The notes under the pieces were generated by a model. It was not told the origin of the DNA. It saw only the letters and a list, made by a program, of their open reading frames with translations, and did no database searches. From an uncultured Pelagibacteraceae bacterium (lineage in GTDB: Bacteria; Pseudomonadota; Alphaproteobacteria; Pelagibacterales; Pelagibacteraceae): a stretch of DNA of 64,000 nucleotides. Position 1 is the stretch's first letter. Each line of letters opens with the position of its first letter. A program made the translations under genes and the position numbers. The stretch spans positions 1 through 64,000 of the forward strand of contig CACHFM010000001.1 of assembly GCA_902579105.1 (NCBI GenBank), read 5' to 3'. Below, piece after piece: positions 19,001 through 27,683 of this stretch.

Positions 19001-19921
19001 TTTACCAAAGCAATAAAGCAAAATACTTTTTTGAACATGGACTCTATTTAAAGCTTGTAGCCAAACGTGAGATTTTTTTCCCAAAAAAACTTCTTCACTA
19101 ACTTCAGAACCGCGTGGCAAACAATGAAGAAAGATACAATTTTTTTTTGCATGGTTCATTAATTTTTTATCTATTTTAAATTTTTTAAATTGTTCAATTT
19201 TTTTCTTTTTATTGACTTTATCATTTAATGATATGACCTTATCAGAAAATACTACATCTGCATCTGAAACTGCTTTTTTTGCATCATTATAAATAAATAT
19301 CTTCTTATTATTTTTTCTAACCCAATCTCTTACCTTTTTACCTGGTTCAAATTTTTTTGGACATCCTATACTTAGTTTAAAAGAAAATTTAACAGAGGCT
19401 GCAATTAAACTATTTAAAACATTATTAGAGTCTCCAATCCAAGAAATATTTAAATTTGAAATTGGTTTTTTTTTTATCTCTTCGACTGTAAATACATCAG
19501 ATAATACTTGAGTTGGGTGAGAGGAAGGGCTTAAACCGTTTATTACTGGGATTGATAAATGATCTCTAAAATTTTCAACTTTCTTATCATTATCAGTTCT
19601 CAACATAAAGCCATCTCCATAAGTAGAAAGTATTTTTGCAGTATCGGCTATACTTTCTCCACCTTGTCCAAGATGAAGTTCATTTGATCTAAGCGTTAAA
19701 GTTCCGCCTCCAAGTTGCTTTATTGCTAAATAAAAGCTTAATCTTGTTCTTAAACTTGATTTTTCAAACATCTGTATAAGTAATTTTCCTTTTAATGGAG
19801 CTCCTTTATCAACTTCTAAAGTGCTTAATTTTTTTCTTAAATTTTTTCTTTTTTTTGCATCAGCAACAATCTTTCTAAGATCTTTTGCTGGAATATCTTT
19901 TAAATTTATAAAATGTTTCAT
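18992..19921 (-). CDS. argF: Ornithine carbamoyltransferase
   Basis: ArgF makes citrulline from ornithine and carbamoyl phosphate. The carbamoyl-phosphate motif reads SSLRTRLSF (about residues 54-62; the usual STRTR is SLRTR here), the second motif HPTQVLSD is at about 136, and the ornithine/catalytic loop HCLPRG is near 268. The length of 309 is normal. The gene starts 1 bp after the argD stop, so the two form an operon feeding arginine synthesis. Confidence 0.97.
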   Translation of the reverse strand: MKHFINLKDIPAKDLRKIVADAKKRKNLRKKLSTLEVDKGAPLKGKLLIQMFEKSSLRTRLSFYLAIKQLGGGTLTLRSNELHLGQGGESIADTAKILSTYGDGFMLRTDNDKKVENFRDHLSIPVINGLSPSSHPTQVLSDVFTVEEIKKKPISNLNISWIGDSNNVLNSLIAASVKFSFKLSIGCPKKFEPGKKVRDWVRKNNKKIFIYNDAKKAVSDADVVFSDKVISLNDKVNKKKKIEQFKKFKIDKKLMNHAKKNCIFLHCLPRGSEVSEEVFLGKKSHVWLQALNRVHVQKSILLYCFGKLR

Positions 19922-19922
19922 T

Positions 19923-21089
19923 TTAATTAATCTCTGAACAAACTTTTTTAATTATTCTTAAAGCTTGATTAATTTCATTTTTTTTAACATTAAGTGGCGG
20001 TAAAATTCTGACTACATTTTCTGCAGCTCTTATAGTTAATAATTTATTTTCCATCAATTTTTTGATGAATTTTACTTGATCAGTATGAAGTTGAATTCCA
20101 ATTAATAAGCCTCTACCTCTAATATCTTTTATTATTTTGGGATATTTATCTTTAATTATATTTAAATTTGATAAAAAGTATTTAGAAAGATTTTTTACAT
20201 TATTTAAAAATTTTTTATTAGATATAATATCTATTACTGAATTTCCTACTGACATTGCTAAAGGATTACCTCCAAAAGTGGAACCATGAGTTCCTGCGAT
20301 CATTCCAGAAGCAACTTTTTTGTTCATTAGTACAGCCCCGATTGGAAATCCACCTCCTATACCCTTTGCTATTGGTACAATATCTGGTTTTACTCCAGAT
20401 TTTTCAAAAGCAAAAAAATCTCCTGATCGTCCAATTCCACACTGAACTTCATCTAATATTAATAATATTTTTTTTTTATTACAAATTTTTCTTAATTCTT
20501 TTAAACACCAATCAGGTATAACTTTGATGCCACCCTCTCCCATAATAGTTTCAACCATTATGGCTGCGGTATTTTTATTAATCTTCTTTTTTAGCGATTT
20601 GTGATTTCCAAATACAAAGTGATCAAAACCTCCAATTTTTGGGCCAAAACCTTCTGTCATTTTTTTTGATCCACTTGCATAAATTGCAGCTAATGTTCTT
20701 CCATGAAAAGAATTTTTAACACATAAAATTCTATTTTTATTAGGTTTTCCAATGGAATAAAAATATCTTCTTGCAACTTTAATTGCCGTTTCTGTTGCTT
20801 CTGTACCGCTATTTTGAAACATTACATAATCAGCAAAAGTTTTTTTTGATATTTTTTTTGCTAACTTTTCTCCTTCAGGAATTATAAAAGCATTTGAAAC
20901 ATGCCAAAGTTTTTTAGATTGAGTATTAATTGTTTTAATTAATTTAGGATGTGCGTGACCTAAAGAATTTACGGCGATTCCCTGAACAAAATCTAAATAT
21001 TTTTTTCCATTAGTAGAATATAAAAAACTTCCTCTACCAAATTTAAATGAGATTTTTTTTCTATTATAATTTTTTACTAAATGACTCAT
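19923..21089 (-). CDS. argD: Acetylornithine aminotransferase
   Basis: This class III PLP aminotransferase makes N-acetylornithine; in many bacteria it also serves as succinyl-DAP aminotransferase, which would fit the dapD/dapE route also in this window. The 388 residues include NSGTEATETAIKVARRY, NSFHGRT, the DEVQCGIGRSG aspartate motif and the PLP lysine in PIAKGIGGGFPIGA. It leads argF by 1 bp. The 174-bp gap to divergent gcrA should hold both promoters. Confidence 0.96.
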   Translation of the reverse strand: MSHLVKNYNRKKISFKFGRGSFLYSTNGKKYLDFVQGIAVNSLGHAHPKLIKTINTQSKKLWHVSNAFIIPEGEKLAKKISKKTFADYVMFQNSGTEATETAIKVARRYFYSIGKPNKNRILCVKNSFHGRTLAAIYASGSKKMTEGFGPKIGGFDHFVFGNHKSLKKKINKNTAAIMVETIMGEGGIKVIPDWCLKELRKICNKKKILLILDEVQCGIGRSGDFFAFEKSGVKPDIVPIAKGIGGGFPIGAVLMNKKVASGMIAGTHGSTFGGNPLAMSVGNSVIDIISNKKFLNNVKNLSKYFLSNLNIIKDKYPKIIKDIRGRGLLIGIQLHTDQVKFIKKLMENKLLTIRAAENVVRILPPLNVKKNEINQALRIIKKVCSEIN

Positions 21090-21263
21090 AATTTTAATTT
21101 AGTTTTTATAAATTTTAATTATTAGATACAAGTTATGATTGAATATATATAAAAGTCATTTTTGCTGAATTTTTGTTGATAACTTTAAGATTTTACTTGT
21201 TTAATATAATTTTTTATCAGTATATTGTGATATTTAAATAGTATTACACAATATATAGATTAA

Positions 21264-21758
21264 ATGAGCTGGACGGAAGAAAAAGTAGCAAAATTAAAAG
21301 AACTATGGGGATCTGGAAAAACTGCTAATCAAATCGCAGAAATAATTGGCGGTGTGTCAAGAAATGCAGTTATAGGAAAAAGTTTTAGATTAAATTTATC
21401 TGCTAAAATTAAAACAAGAAAAGCTACATCAAACCAAAATTTTGAAAAATCTCAAAATGAAAAATATAAAAAACCTAAAAGAGGAAGAAAAAGTCGCTTC
21501 AATTCACTAATTATTGAAAAGGATTTTGAACCTGAGAATCCAAAACAATTAGAAGAATTAACTGATAATGATTGCAAATATCCTATAGGGCATCCCAATG
21601 AAAAAGATTTTTACTTTTGTGGTAGAACTTCATTAAAAGACTTTAGCTATTGTAAACTTCATCTTCTTTACAGCTATCAAAGTAAAAATAAAAAAGATGA
21701 ACCACTAGACCAAGAAGAAATTCCAGAATTTATTGAAAAAAAAATAAAGTCAGCTTAA
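21264..21758 (+). CDS. gcrA: GcrA cell-cycle transcription regulator
   Basis: GcrA binds sigma-70 RNA polymerase and, in Caulobacter, activates promoters methylated at GANTC sites. The protein has 164 residues. The N-terminal helix-turn-helix is diagnostic (MSWTEEKVAKLKELWGSG, then SRNAVIGKSFRL at about 33-44; the usual HRLGLS is FRLNLS). A C-terminal conserved Cys motif includes DCKYPIG, FYFCGR and YCKLH. No GANTC site was seen in the 174 bp upstream. Whether a CcrM methylase exists cannot be judged from this window. Confidence 0.93.
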   Translation: MSWTEEKVAKLKELWGSGKTANQIAEIIGGVSRNAVIGKSFRLNLSAKIKTRKATSNQNFEKSQNEKYKKPKRGRKSRFNSLIIEKDFEPENPKQLEELTDNDCKYPIGHPNEKDFYFCGRTSLKDFSYCKLHLLYSYQSKNKKDEPLDQEEIPEFIEKKIKSA

Positions 21759-21764
21759 ATTAAA

Positions 21765-22751
21765 TTAACTAGTTTTGTTTTCTAAATTTTTTTTAGACGT
21801 ATATTTTTCTGTTGAAAACTGTCCTCCATCTCTCCACATATAACTATACTTTTCAACTTCTTTGTCAAAAAATCTAACACTAGGAATTCCAATATCAAAA
21901 TTAGTTTTATATTTTCCTGATGAAATATTATTATATTTTAAAAGTCTCAATTGGTCTCTTGTCAGCAAAGGATTTGGAAGCATTTCAAAAAAATTTGCTG
22001 TTAATTTAGCTAATGTCAAAGGAAAAGGAATTAAAATTCTTTTTTTGTTCATTAATTTTAATAATCTTTCCAATAAATCTTTAAATGATATAACTTCAGG
22101 GCCTATACACTCAATTATATTAGAATAAATATTTTTTGAAATTACATGATAAATTGTATCTGTTAAGTCTGAACAGTGTATTGGAGCAAATTTTGTCTTA
22201 CCTTCATAATAAAGTGGAAATATTGGCAATACACTTAATAATCTCATAAAGTTTGTTGTAAAATTATCATCAACTGAATAAACAATCGAAGGTCTTAAAA
22301 TTATTGCTAAAGGAAAATTTTTTAAAATATTGCTTTCACCCTCTAATTTACTTTTAGCATAATCAGAATCAATGGCTTCATTAATCCCTAGAGCAGATAA
22401 ATGGATAAATTGTTTTAAATTATATTCTTTGCAAAGTTTAGCTAATAAGGATGGAAAAACTGAGTGTATATTTTTAAAGGTACTTCCTTTTTTTTGTTCA
22501 TATAAAATACCTATCAGATTAATACATATATCAGCCTTGCTAAAAAGATTTCTAATTTTATTTTCGTCAAATATATTCGCTTCAACAATATTAATATAGC
22601 CCGCATTAGCTTGCGTTTTGATTTTATAACTCTTTTGATGAATATTTCGAGTAACGACAGTCACTCTATAGTTATTTTTAGTAAGCTTTCTTATTAAGTT
22701 AAGACCAATTTGACCGCTACCGCCAAAAATTAGACAATTTTTTGCTTTCAT
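21765..22751 (-). CDS. NAD(P)-binding epimerase-like protein, complex I NDUFA9 type
   Basis: An atypical short-chain dehydrogenase with the N-terminal nucleotide-binding motif FGGSGQIG and the EGESNILKNFP and ILRPSIVY segments typical of the NDUFA9-like family. In mitochondria the relative is an accessory subunit of NADH dehydrogenase; the bacterial role is uncertain. I place the start at 22751 (MKAKNCLIFGG, 328 residues); a longer reading from 22784 adds 11 residues and would run into the divergent ribonuclease D gene. The 3' end converges on gcrA with a 6-bp gap. Confidence 0.85.
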   Translation of the reverse strand: MKAKNCLIFGGSGQIGLNLIRKLTKNNYRVTVVTRNIHQKSYKIKTQANAGYINIVEANIFDENKIRNLFSKADICINLIGILYEQKKGSTFKNIHSVFPSLLAKLCKEYNLKQFIHLSALGINEAIDSDYAKSKLEGESNILKNFPLAIILRPSIVYSVDDNFTTNFMRLLSVLPIFPLYYEGKTKFAPIHCSDLTDTIYHVISKNIYSNIIECIGPEVISFKDLLERLLKLMNKKRILIPFPLTLAKLTANFFEMLPNPLLTRDQLRLLKYNNISSGKYKTNFDIGIPSVRFFDKEVEKYSYMWRDGGQFSTEKYTSKKNLENKTS

Positions 22752-22767
22752 ATATATATGTTTAAAA

Positions 22768-23379
22768 ATGAGTATTAATATCAATCTTCACAAAAATGAT
22801 TTACCAGATGATTTGAAATTAGGCAATGTAATAGCTATAGATGGTGAATTCATGGGTCTTGACGTTAGAAGAGATCCTCTCTGCCTAATACAAGTATCAT
22901 CGGGGAATTCTGATGCACATATAATTCAATTTGATAGACAAAATTATAAAGCACCCAATTTAGTAAAAATACTTAATGATGAAGCTATTACTAAAATTTT
23001 CCACTATGGAAGGGCAGATATAGCTCATATTAAATATTATTTAAAAACAGACACAAATAATATTCTTGATACTAAAATTGCTTCTAAATTAGCCAGATCT
23101 TATTCTGATAATCATTCTTTAAAAACATTGATAAAAGAATTTATAAATATAGATATAAGTAAACAATTTCAAAATTCAGATTTTGGAGGTGAACTTACCC
23201 CTGCACAACTTAAATATTGTGCAAACGATGTAATATATTTACATAAAATTCATGAAGAGCTTAATAAAATATTAGAAAGGGAAAATAGAATTAAACTTTA
23301 TAAAGATTGTCTTAAATTTTTAAAAACAAGAGTTGAACTTGATTTAGCATTATTTAAAGAAGATATTTGGTCACATTAA
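22768..23379 (+). CDS. Ribonuclease D-like 3'-5' exonuclease (short form)
   Basis: The 203-residue protein consists of a single DEDDy exonuclease domain: Exo I IDGEFMGLD (about 25-33), Exo II HYGRADIAHI (about 82-91), and Exo III with YCANDVIYL (about 151-159). It lacks the HRDC domains of E. coli RNase D, as is common for the alphaproteobacterial short form. The likely role is 3' trimming of structured RNAs such as tRNA. The stop is immediately followed by the kdsD ATG. Confidence 0.9.
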   Translation: MSININLHKNDLPDDLKLGNVIAIDGEFMGLDVRRDPLCLIQVSSGNSDAHIIQFDRQNYKAPNLVKILNDEAITKIFHYGRADIAHIKYYLKTDTNNILDTKIASKLARSYSDNHSLKTLIKEFINIDISKQFQNSDFGGELTPAQLKYCANDVIYLHKIHEELNKILERENRIKLYKDCLKFLKTRVELDLALFKEDIWSH

Positions 23380-24348
23380 ATGAAAAAAAAAAATTATATT
23401 AAAATTGCAAAAAACGTAATTGATCTTGAAATAAATGCTTTAAGAAAATTAAAAAAAAATTTAGGCAATCCATTTAATGAAACTGTGAAACAAATTGCAA
23501 AATGTTCTTCAAAAATAATTTTTTGTGGAGTTGGCAAGAGTGGTCTTATAGCCTCAAAAATTGCTGCAACAATGTCATCAATTGGGGCACCTTCTTTTAG
23601 TCTATCTGCTAGCGACTCTTCTCATGGAGATCTTGGAAGTATTTCAAAAAAAGATATTTTAATTTTAATAAGTTATTCAGGTCAAACTAATGAATTAAAA
23701 AATATCATTCAATATGCAAATAGAAATAAAATTATGCTAATTTGTATTACATCAAAGACAAATTCAATACTTTACAAAGCTGCAGATATCAAATTATTAA
23801 TCCCCAATGTAGTCGAGTCAGGTGGAATTATTCCAACATCAAGTACAACTGTACAATTAGCACTTGGAGATGCTTTAGCTATAGCAGTAATGAAGGAAAA
23901 AAAATTTAATAAATTAGACTTTAAAAAAATTCACCCCGCTGGTAGTTTGGGTTCTCAATTAAAAACTGTTGAAGACTTAATGTTGAAAGGTGATAAAATT
24001 CCTTTTGTTAAAGAGAATTTAAAAATGAAAAATGCGTTAAAAATACTTAATAAGAAAAATCTTGGTATTTTAATAGTTCAAAATAAAACTGGAATGACTA
24101 AAGGTATTATTACTGACGGACAAATAAGAAGATTCAATGATAAAAACTACAGTATTCACTCATTAATAGTTAAAAATGTTATGACAAAAAATCCAGTAAG
24201 TATTGATAAAAATGCTCTGGCTGCAAAAGCATTAACTTTAATGAATGATAAAAAAATTACTTCATTATGTGTATTTGATAAAAGAAATAAATTTAAAACG
24301 ATAGGTGTTTTACATATACATAACATTTTACAGTCTAATATTTCTTAA
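23380..24348 (+). CDS. kdsD: Arabinose-5-phosphate isomerase
   Basis: KdsD converts ribulose 5-phosphate to arabinose 5-phosphate, the first precursor of Kdo. The 322 residues contain an N-terminal SIS domain (GVGKSGLIASKIAATMSS; ILISYSGQTNEL) and two C-terminal CBS domains (about 200-320). It starts directly after the ribonuclease D stop and is followed without a gap by lptC, forming an LPS supply/export cluster. The kdsC phosphatase that often follows is not present here. Confidence 0.95.
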   Translation: MKKKNYIKIAKNVIDLEINALRKLKKNLGNPFNETVKQIAKCSSKIIFCGVGKSGLIASKIAATMSSIGAPSFSLSASDSSHGDLGSISKKDILILISYSGQTNELKNIIQYANRNKIMLICITSKTNSILYKAADIKLLIPNVVESGGIIPTSSTTVQLALGDALAIAVMKEKKFNKLDFKKIHPAGSLGSQLKTVEDLMLKGDKIPFVKENLKMKNALKILNKKNLGILIVQNKTGMTKGIITDGQIRRFNDKNYSIHSLIVKNVMTKNPVSIDKNALAAKALTLMNDKKITSLCVFDKRNKFKTIGVLHIHNILQSNIS

Positions 24349-24918
24349 ATGAATAAAAAAATAATTGTAGTAATTATAACAGTTTTTTTTCTTATTATTT
24401 TAAGCTTAATATTCTTTAAAATATCAAATAAGAAAGATACATCTAAAATTGATATCATTGAACCAACAGAAAGAAATTATAGTTCAAATATTATAGAAAA
24501 TGTTAAATATTCCTCAAAAGACTCAAGAGGAAATGAATATATTATAACTGCTCAAGAAGGTGAGATTGATATCAAAAATAGTAATATTATTTTTCTTAAA
24601 AATGTTAAGGCTATTATTAAATTAAATAATAAAAATGAAGTATTAATATCCTCTAATTTTGGAAAGTATAATATTAATAATTTTGATACTATTTTCTCAA
24701 AAAATGTAATAATCAATTATTTACAAAATAAAATAAAAGGAGAATATTTGGATTTTTCAATTGCAAGAAATTCAATGATAATTTCTCAAGATGTTGTCTA
24801 TACGGATGCAATAAACACTCTTAAGACAGATGTTATTGAAATAAATATAGATACAAAGGATACAAAATTTTTTATGTATGATAAAAATAATAAAGTTTCT
24901 TTAAAAAGAAAAAATTAA
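24349..24918 (+). CDS. lptC: LPS export system periplasmic protein LptC
   Basis: The 189-residue protein has an N-terminal transmembrane helix (about residues 4-23) followed by a periplasmic beta-jellyroll-like region with the LptC-type pattern YTITAQEGEI / GKYNINNFDTIF. LptC hands LPS from the LptBFG transporter to LptA in the periplasm. Sequence conservation is low in this family, so the call leans on topology and position directly between kdsD and lptB. No lptA gene follows. Confidence 0.85.
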   Translation: MNKKIIVVIITVFFLIILSLIFFKISNKKDTSKIDIIEPTERNYSSNIIENVKYSSKDSRGNEYIITAQEGEIDIKNSNIIFLKNVKAIIKLNNKNEVLISSNFGKYNINNFDTIFSKNVIINYLQNKIKGEYLDFSIARNSMIISQDVVYTDAINTLKTDVIEINIDTKDTKFFMYDKNNKVSLKRKN

Positions 24919-24919
24919 T

Positions 24920-25696
24920 ATGGGAATAATAAAAAAATTTAGAATTAAATCTTTTAAGAATAAAAATCCATTAATTGAACTTGAAAATATATCACTAGCT
25001 TATGGAAATAGACTAATTTTAGATAATATAAATTTTAAAATTAATGAATCTGAAATTTTTGGAATGCTTGGACCAAACGGAGTTGGTAAATCAACAATTT
25101 TTAATCTTATCACAGGATTAATTACACCAAAAAATGGTAAAATTAAAATCAATGGTGAAGAAGTAAATAACTACCCAATATATTTAAGGACTAAAAAATT
25201 TAAAATTGGGTACGTTCCACAATATGGTGGTTTCTTTGGCGACTTAACATTATTAGATAATTTAAAATCTATTGGTGAAATTGTTATAACAAATAAAAAT
25301 TTAATGAATGACAGAATTAATTATCTTATTTCTAAATTTGAATTTGAAAATTTTAAAGATATTAAGGCTAAATTTTTATCTGGTGGTGAAAAGAAAAAGT
25401 TGGTTATTGCATTGGCACTTCTTAGTGAACCAAAAGTACTTTTGCTAGATGAATGTTTTGCTGCACTTGATATTTTAACTATAAAAATGATTCAAGAAAT
25501 AATTGTTAACTTACAACAAGAAAATAAAATTACTATTTGCATATGTGATCATCAAGCAAGAGATTTATTGGCATGTGTTGACGTTGCAATGATATTAAGC
25601 AATTGTAAAATTGTTGCTCATGGATCACCATCTAACTTAATCAAAGATATTAATGCTCAAAATGCTTATTTTGGTAATTCCTTTAAAATAAGCTAG
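24920..25696 (+). CDS. lptB: LPS export ABC transporter ATPase LptB
   Basis: The 258-residue ABC ATPase has Walker A GPNGVGKST (about 53-61), Q-loop VPQYGGFFGDLTLLDNL, signature LSGGEKKKL and Walker B LLLDE. The D-loop region reads DECFAALD where LptB normally has DEPFAGVDP, and the switch histidine is in CDHQARD. LptB powers LPS extraction from the inner membrane together with LptF/LptG, which are not in this window. There is a 1-bp gap after lptC. Confidence 0.93.
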   Translation: MGIIKKFRIKSFKNKNPLIELENISLAYGNRLILDNINFKINESEIFGMLGPNGVGKSTIFNLITGLITPKNGKIKINGEEVNNYPIYLRTKKFKIGYVPQYGGFFGDLTLLDNLKSIGEIVITNKNLMNDRINYLISKFEFENFKDIKAKFLSGGEKKKLVIALALLSEPKVLLLDECFAALDILTIKMIQEIIVNLQQENKITICICDHQARDLLACVDVAMILSNCKIVAHGSPSNLIKDINAQNAYFGNSFKIS

Positions 25697-25702
25697 TTAT
25701 TA

Positions 25703-27052
25703 ATGCTTAATACAGTAATTATAAAAAAAAAAATCAAGAATTTTAATAATGAAATTTATGTAAGTGGAGACAAAAGCTTAAGTATCAGATGGGTTTTACT
25801 TTCATCTCTAGCCAACGGAATATCCAAAGCTCATAATTTATTGATATCTGAGGATGTTTTGGCAGCGATTAAAGTGATTAAAAAATTAGGAATAAAAACA
25901 AAAATCAATAATAATGAATGTAAAATTTTTGGTAAAGGTCTTGATGGATTCAGGTATAAAAAAAACCTAATAATTAATGCTGAAAATTCAGGAACTTTAG
26001 GTAGGCTTATCCTTGGTTTATTAATTAATACTTCTAATCCAATAAAATTAATTGGTGATAAAAGCTTATCTAAAAGAGATTTTAAAAGGATTTCTGACCC
26101 TCTTACTAAATTTGGTGCAAATTTTAAATTAAAAAATAATAAAAATCTTCCACTTATAATCTATGGATCATCAAAATTAAAACCAATTAAATACCGAGAA
26201 AATAGAGGTTCTGCACAATGTAAAAGTGCAGTAATTTTTGGAGCTATGAGAACAAAAGGTACAACTATTATAAAAGCTAAAAAAAGTAGAAATCATACAG
26301 AAAAAATGATGAAGTATTTAAAGCTACCTATTAAAATTCAAAGTAAAAAGAATTATGATTTAATAAAAGTCAAAAAGGTAAGTAGGATAAAACCTTTAAA
26401 CTATAATATTCCATCAGATATAAGTTCTAGTGCTTTTTTTATAGTCCTTACTGCGCTATCTAATAAATCAAAATTAATAATCAAAAATGTTAATATTAAC
26501 CCATCGAGAATAGGAATTATTACTATTTTAAAAAAGATGGGAGTAAAAATATCCTTTAAAAATAAAAAGGTATATAAAGGAGAAAAAACAGCAGATATTG
26601 TTACTCAAAGTTCAAAAAATTTAAATTCAATTAATTGCCCAACAAAATTGAACAGTGGTGCAATCGATGAGTTTTTATTAATCTTTCTTTGTGCTGCTAA
26701 AGCCTCTGGAATTTCTTATTTTAAAAACCTAGCTGAATTAAATCAAAAAGAAAGTCCTAGACTTATTTGGGGAGCTAAAATTTTGAACAAAATGGGAGTC
26801 AAAACAATTATGACAAAAGACTCTATTAAAATTTTTGGTAATCCAGATTTAAAAATTAATAAGAAGATAGTAATTAAAGATTACTTAAAAGATCATAGAG
26901 TATTTATGACTAGTGTAATCGCGGCTTTATCTTTTGAAAACAAGAATGTTTGGCACATACATGATAAGGATTCTATAAAAACATCTTTTCCAAATTTTTT
27001 AAAAATAATCAATAATTTAAAAAACAATGATAAAAAGAAAAAATATAATTAA
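25703..27052 (+). CDS. aroA: 3-phosphoshikimate 1-carboxyvinyltransferase (EPSP synthase)
   Basis: AroA joins PEP to shikimate 3-phosphate. The 449-residue protein retains GDKSLSIRW (PEP/shikimate binding), NSGTLGRL, GSAQCKSA, SRNHTEKM, DISSSAFF, catalytic Asp in IDEF and the DHRVFM motif. The usual KESDRL signature reads KESPRL. The sequence is divergent but complete. It overlaps cmk by 26 bp; the aroA-cmk-rpsA order is widely conserved in proteobacteria. Confidence 0.95.
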   Translation: MLNTVIIKKKIKNFNNEIYVSGDKSLSIRWVLLSSLANGISKAHNLLISEDVLAAIKVIKKLGIKTKINNNECKIFGKGLDGFRYKKNLIINAENSGTLGRLILGLLINTSNPIKLIGDKSLSKRDFKRISDPLTKFGANFKLKNNKNLPLIIYGSSKLKPIKYRENRGSAQCKSAVIFGAMRTKGTTIIKAKKSRNHTEKMMKYLKLPIKIQSKKNYDLIKVKKVSRIKPLNYNIPSDISSSAFFIVLTALSNKSKLIIKNVNINPSRIGIITILKKMGVKISFKNKKVYKGEKTADIVTQSSKNLNSINCPTKLNSGAIDEFLLIFLCAAKASGISYFKNLAELNQKESPRLIWGAKILNKMGVKTIMTKDSIKIFGNPDLKINKKIVIKDYLKDHRVFMTSVIAALSFENKNVWHIHDKDSIKTSFPNFLKIINNLKNNDKKKKYN

Positions 27053-27683
27053 GATAGCCATTGATTCCCCTGCTGCAGCTGGTGCTGGCACTCAAGCAAA
27101 ATTAATTTCGAAACATTATAATCTACTTCAACTTGATACTGGTCGAGCTTATAGATACATTGCAAATATTAAAATAACTGAACCTAAGAAATTTAATTAT
27201 AAATATTTAAGAAAAAAAATAGATAAATTAAAAACTAAAGATTTACAAAATAAAAAGTTACTTTCTGATAAAGTTGCAACAATTGCATCATTAATTGCTA
27301 AAGATAGAAAAATAAGGAAACTGGTACATACTTTTCAGTTAAAATGTGCATATAATCCTCCAAAAAAGTATGATGGATCATGTTTGGATGGAAGAGATAT
27401 ATGTTCTGTAATAGTACCAGATGCTGACATAAAGTTCTTTATAACTGCTAATTTAAAGACAAGAGCAATGAGAAGATATAAAGAACTCAAAGCAAAAAAT
27501 AACAAGATATCTTATCATGAAGTGCTAAAAAGCATTAAAAAACGTGATAAAAGTGATGTAAATAGAAAGATCTCACCTCTTAAAAAAACAAACGATAGCA
27601 TCTTGATAAACACTAGTAACCTAAGTATAAGACGATGTTTTTTAAAAATAAAAAAAATAATAGACAGGAAAATTAATATTTAA
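27027..27683 (+). CDS. cmk: Cytidylate kinase with altered P-loop
   Basis: Cmk phosphorylates (d)CMP to (d)CDP. Position between aroA and rpsA and several motifs support this: LDTGRAYR (CMP site), DGRDICSVIVPDAD, RRYKEL and the C-terminal KTNDSILINTSNLS. The 218-residue length is typical. The N-terminal P-loop, normally GPAGSGKGT, reads SPAAAGAGT at residues 14-22, so the invariant lysine is Ala20 and the first glycine is Ser14. The frame is intact and the base composition is like that of its neighbours. Activity is therefore uncertain. Confidence 0.9.
   Translation: MIKRKNIIKIAIDSPAAAGAGTQAKLISKHYNLLQLDTGRAYRYIANIKITEPKKFNYKYLRKKIDKLKTKDLQNKKLLSDKVATIASLIAKDRKIRKLVHTFQLKCAYNPPKKYDGSCLDGRDICSVIVPDADIKFFITANLKTRAMRRYKELKAKNNKISYHEVLKSIKKRDKSDVNRKISPLKKTNDSILINTSNLSIRRCFLKIKKIIDRKINI

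Noticed and set aside
21090-21263. GANTC methylation site for GcrA autoregulation in the argD-gcrA gap
   Set aside because: No GANTC was found on reading the gap.
22752-22784. Longer N-terminus for the NDUFA9-like protein
   Set aside because: The added 11 residues precede the Rossmann motif without conservation and would run into the divergent ribonuclease D gene.
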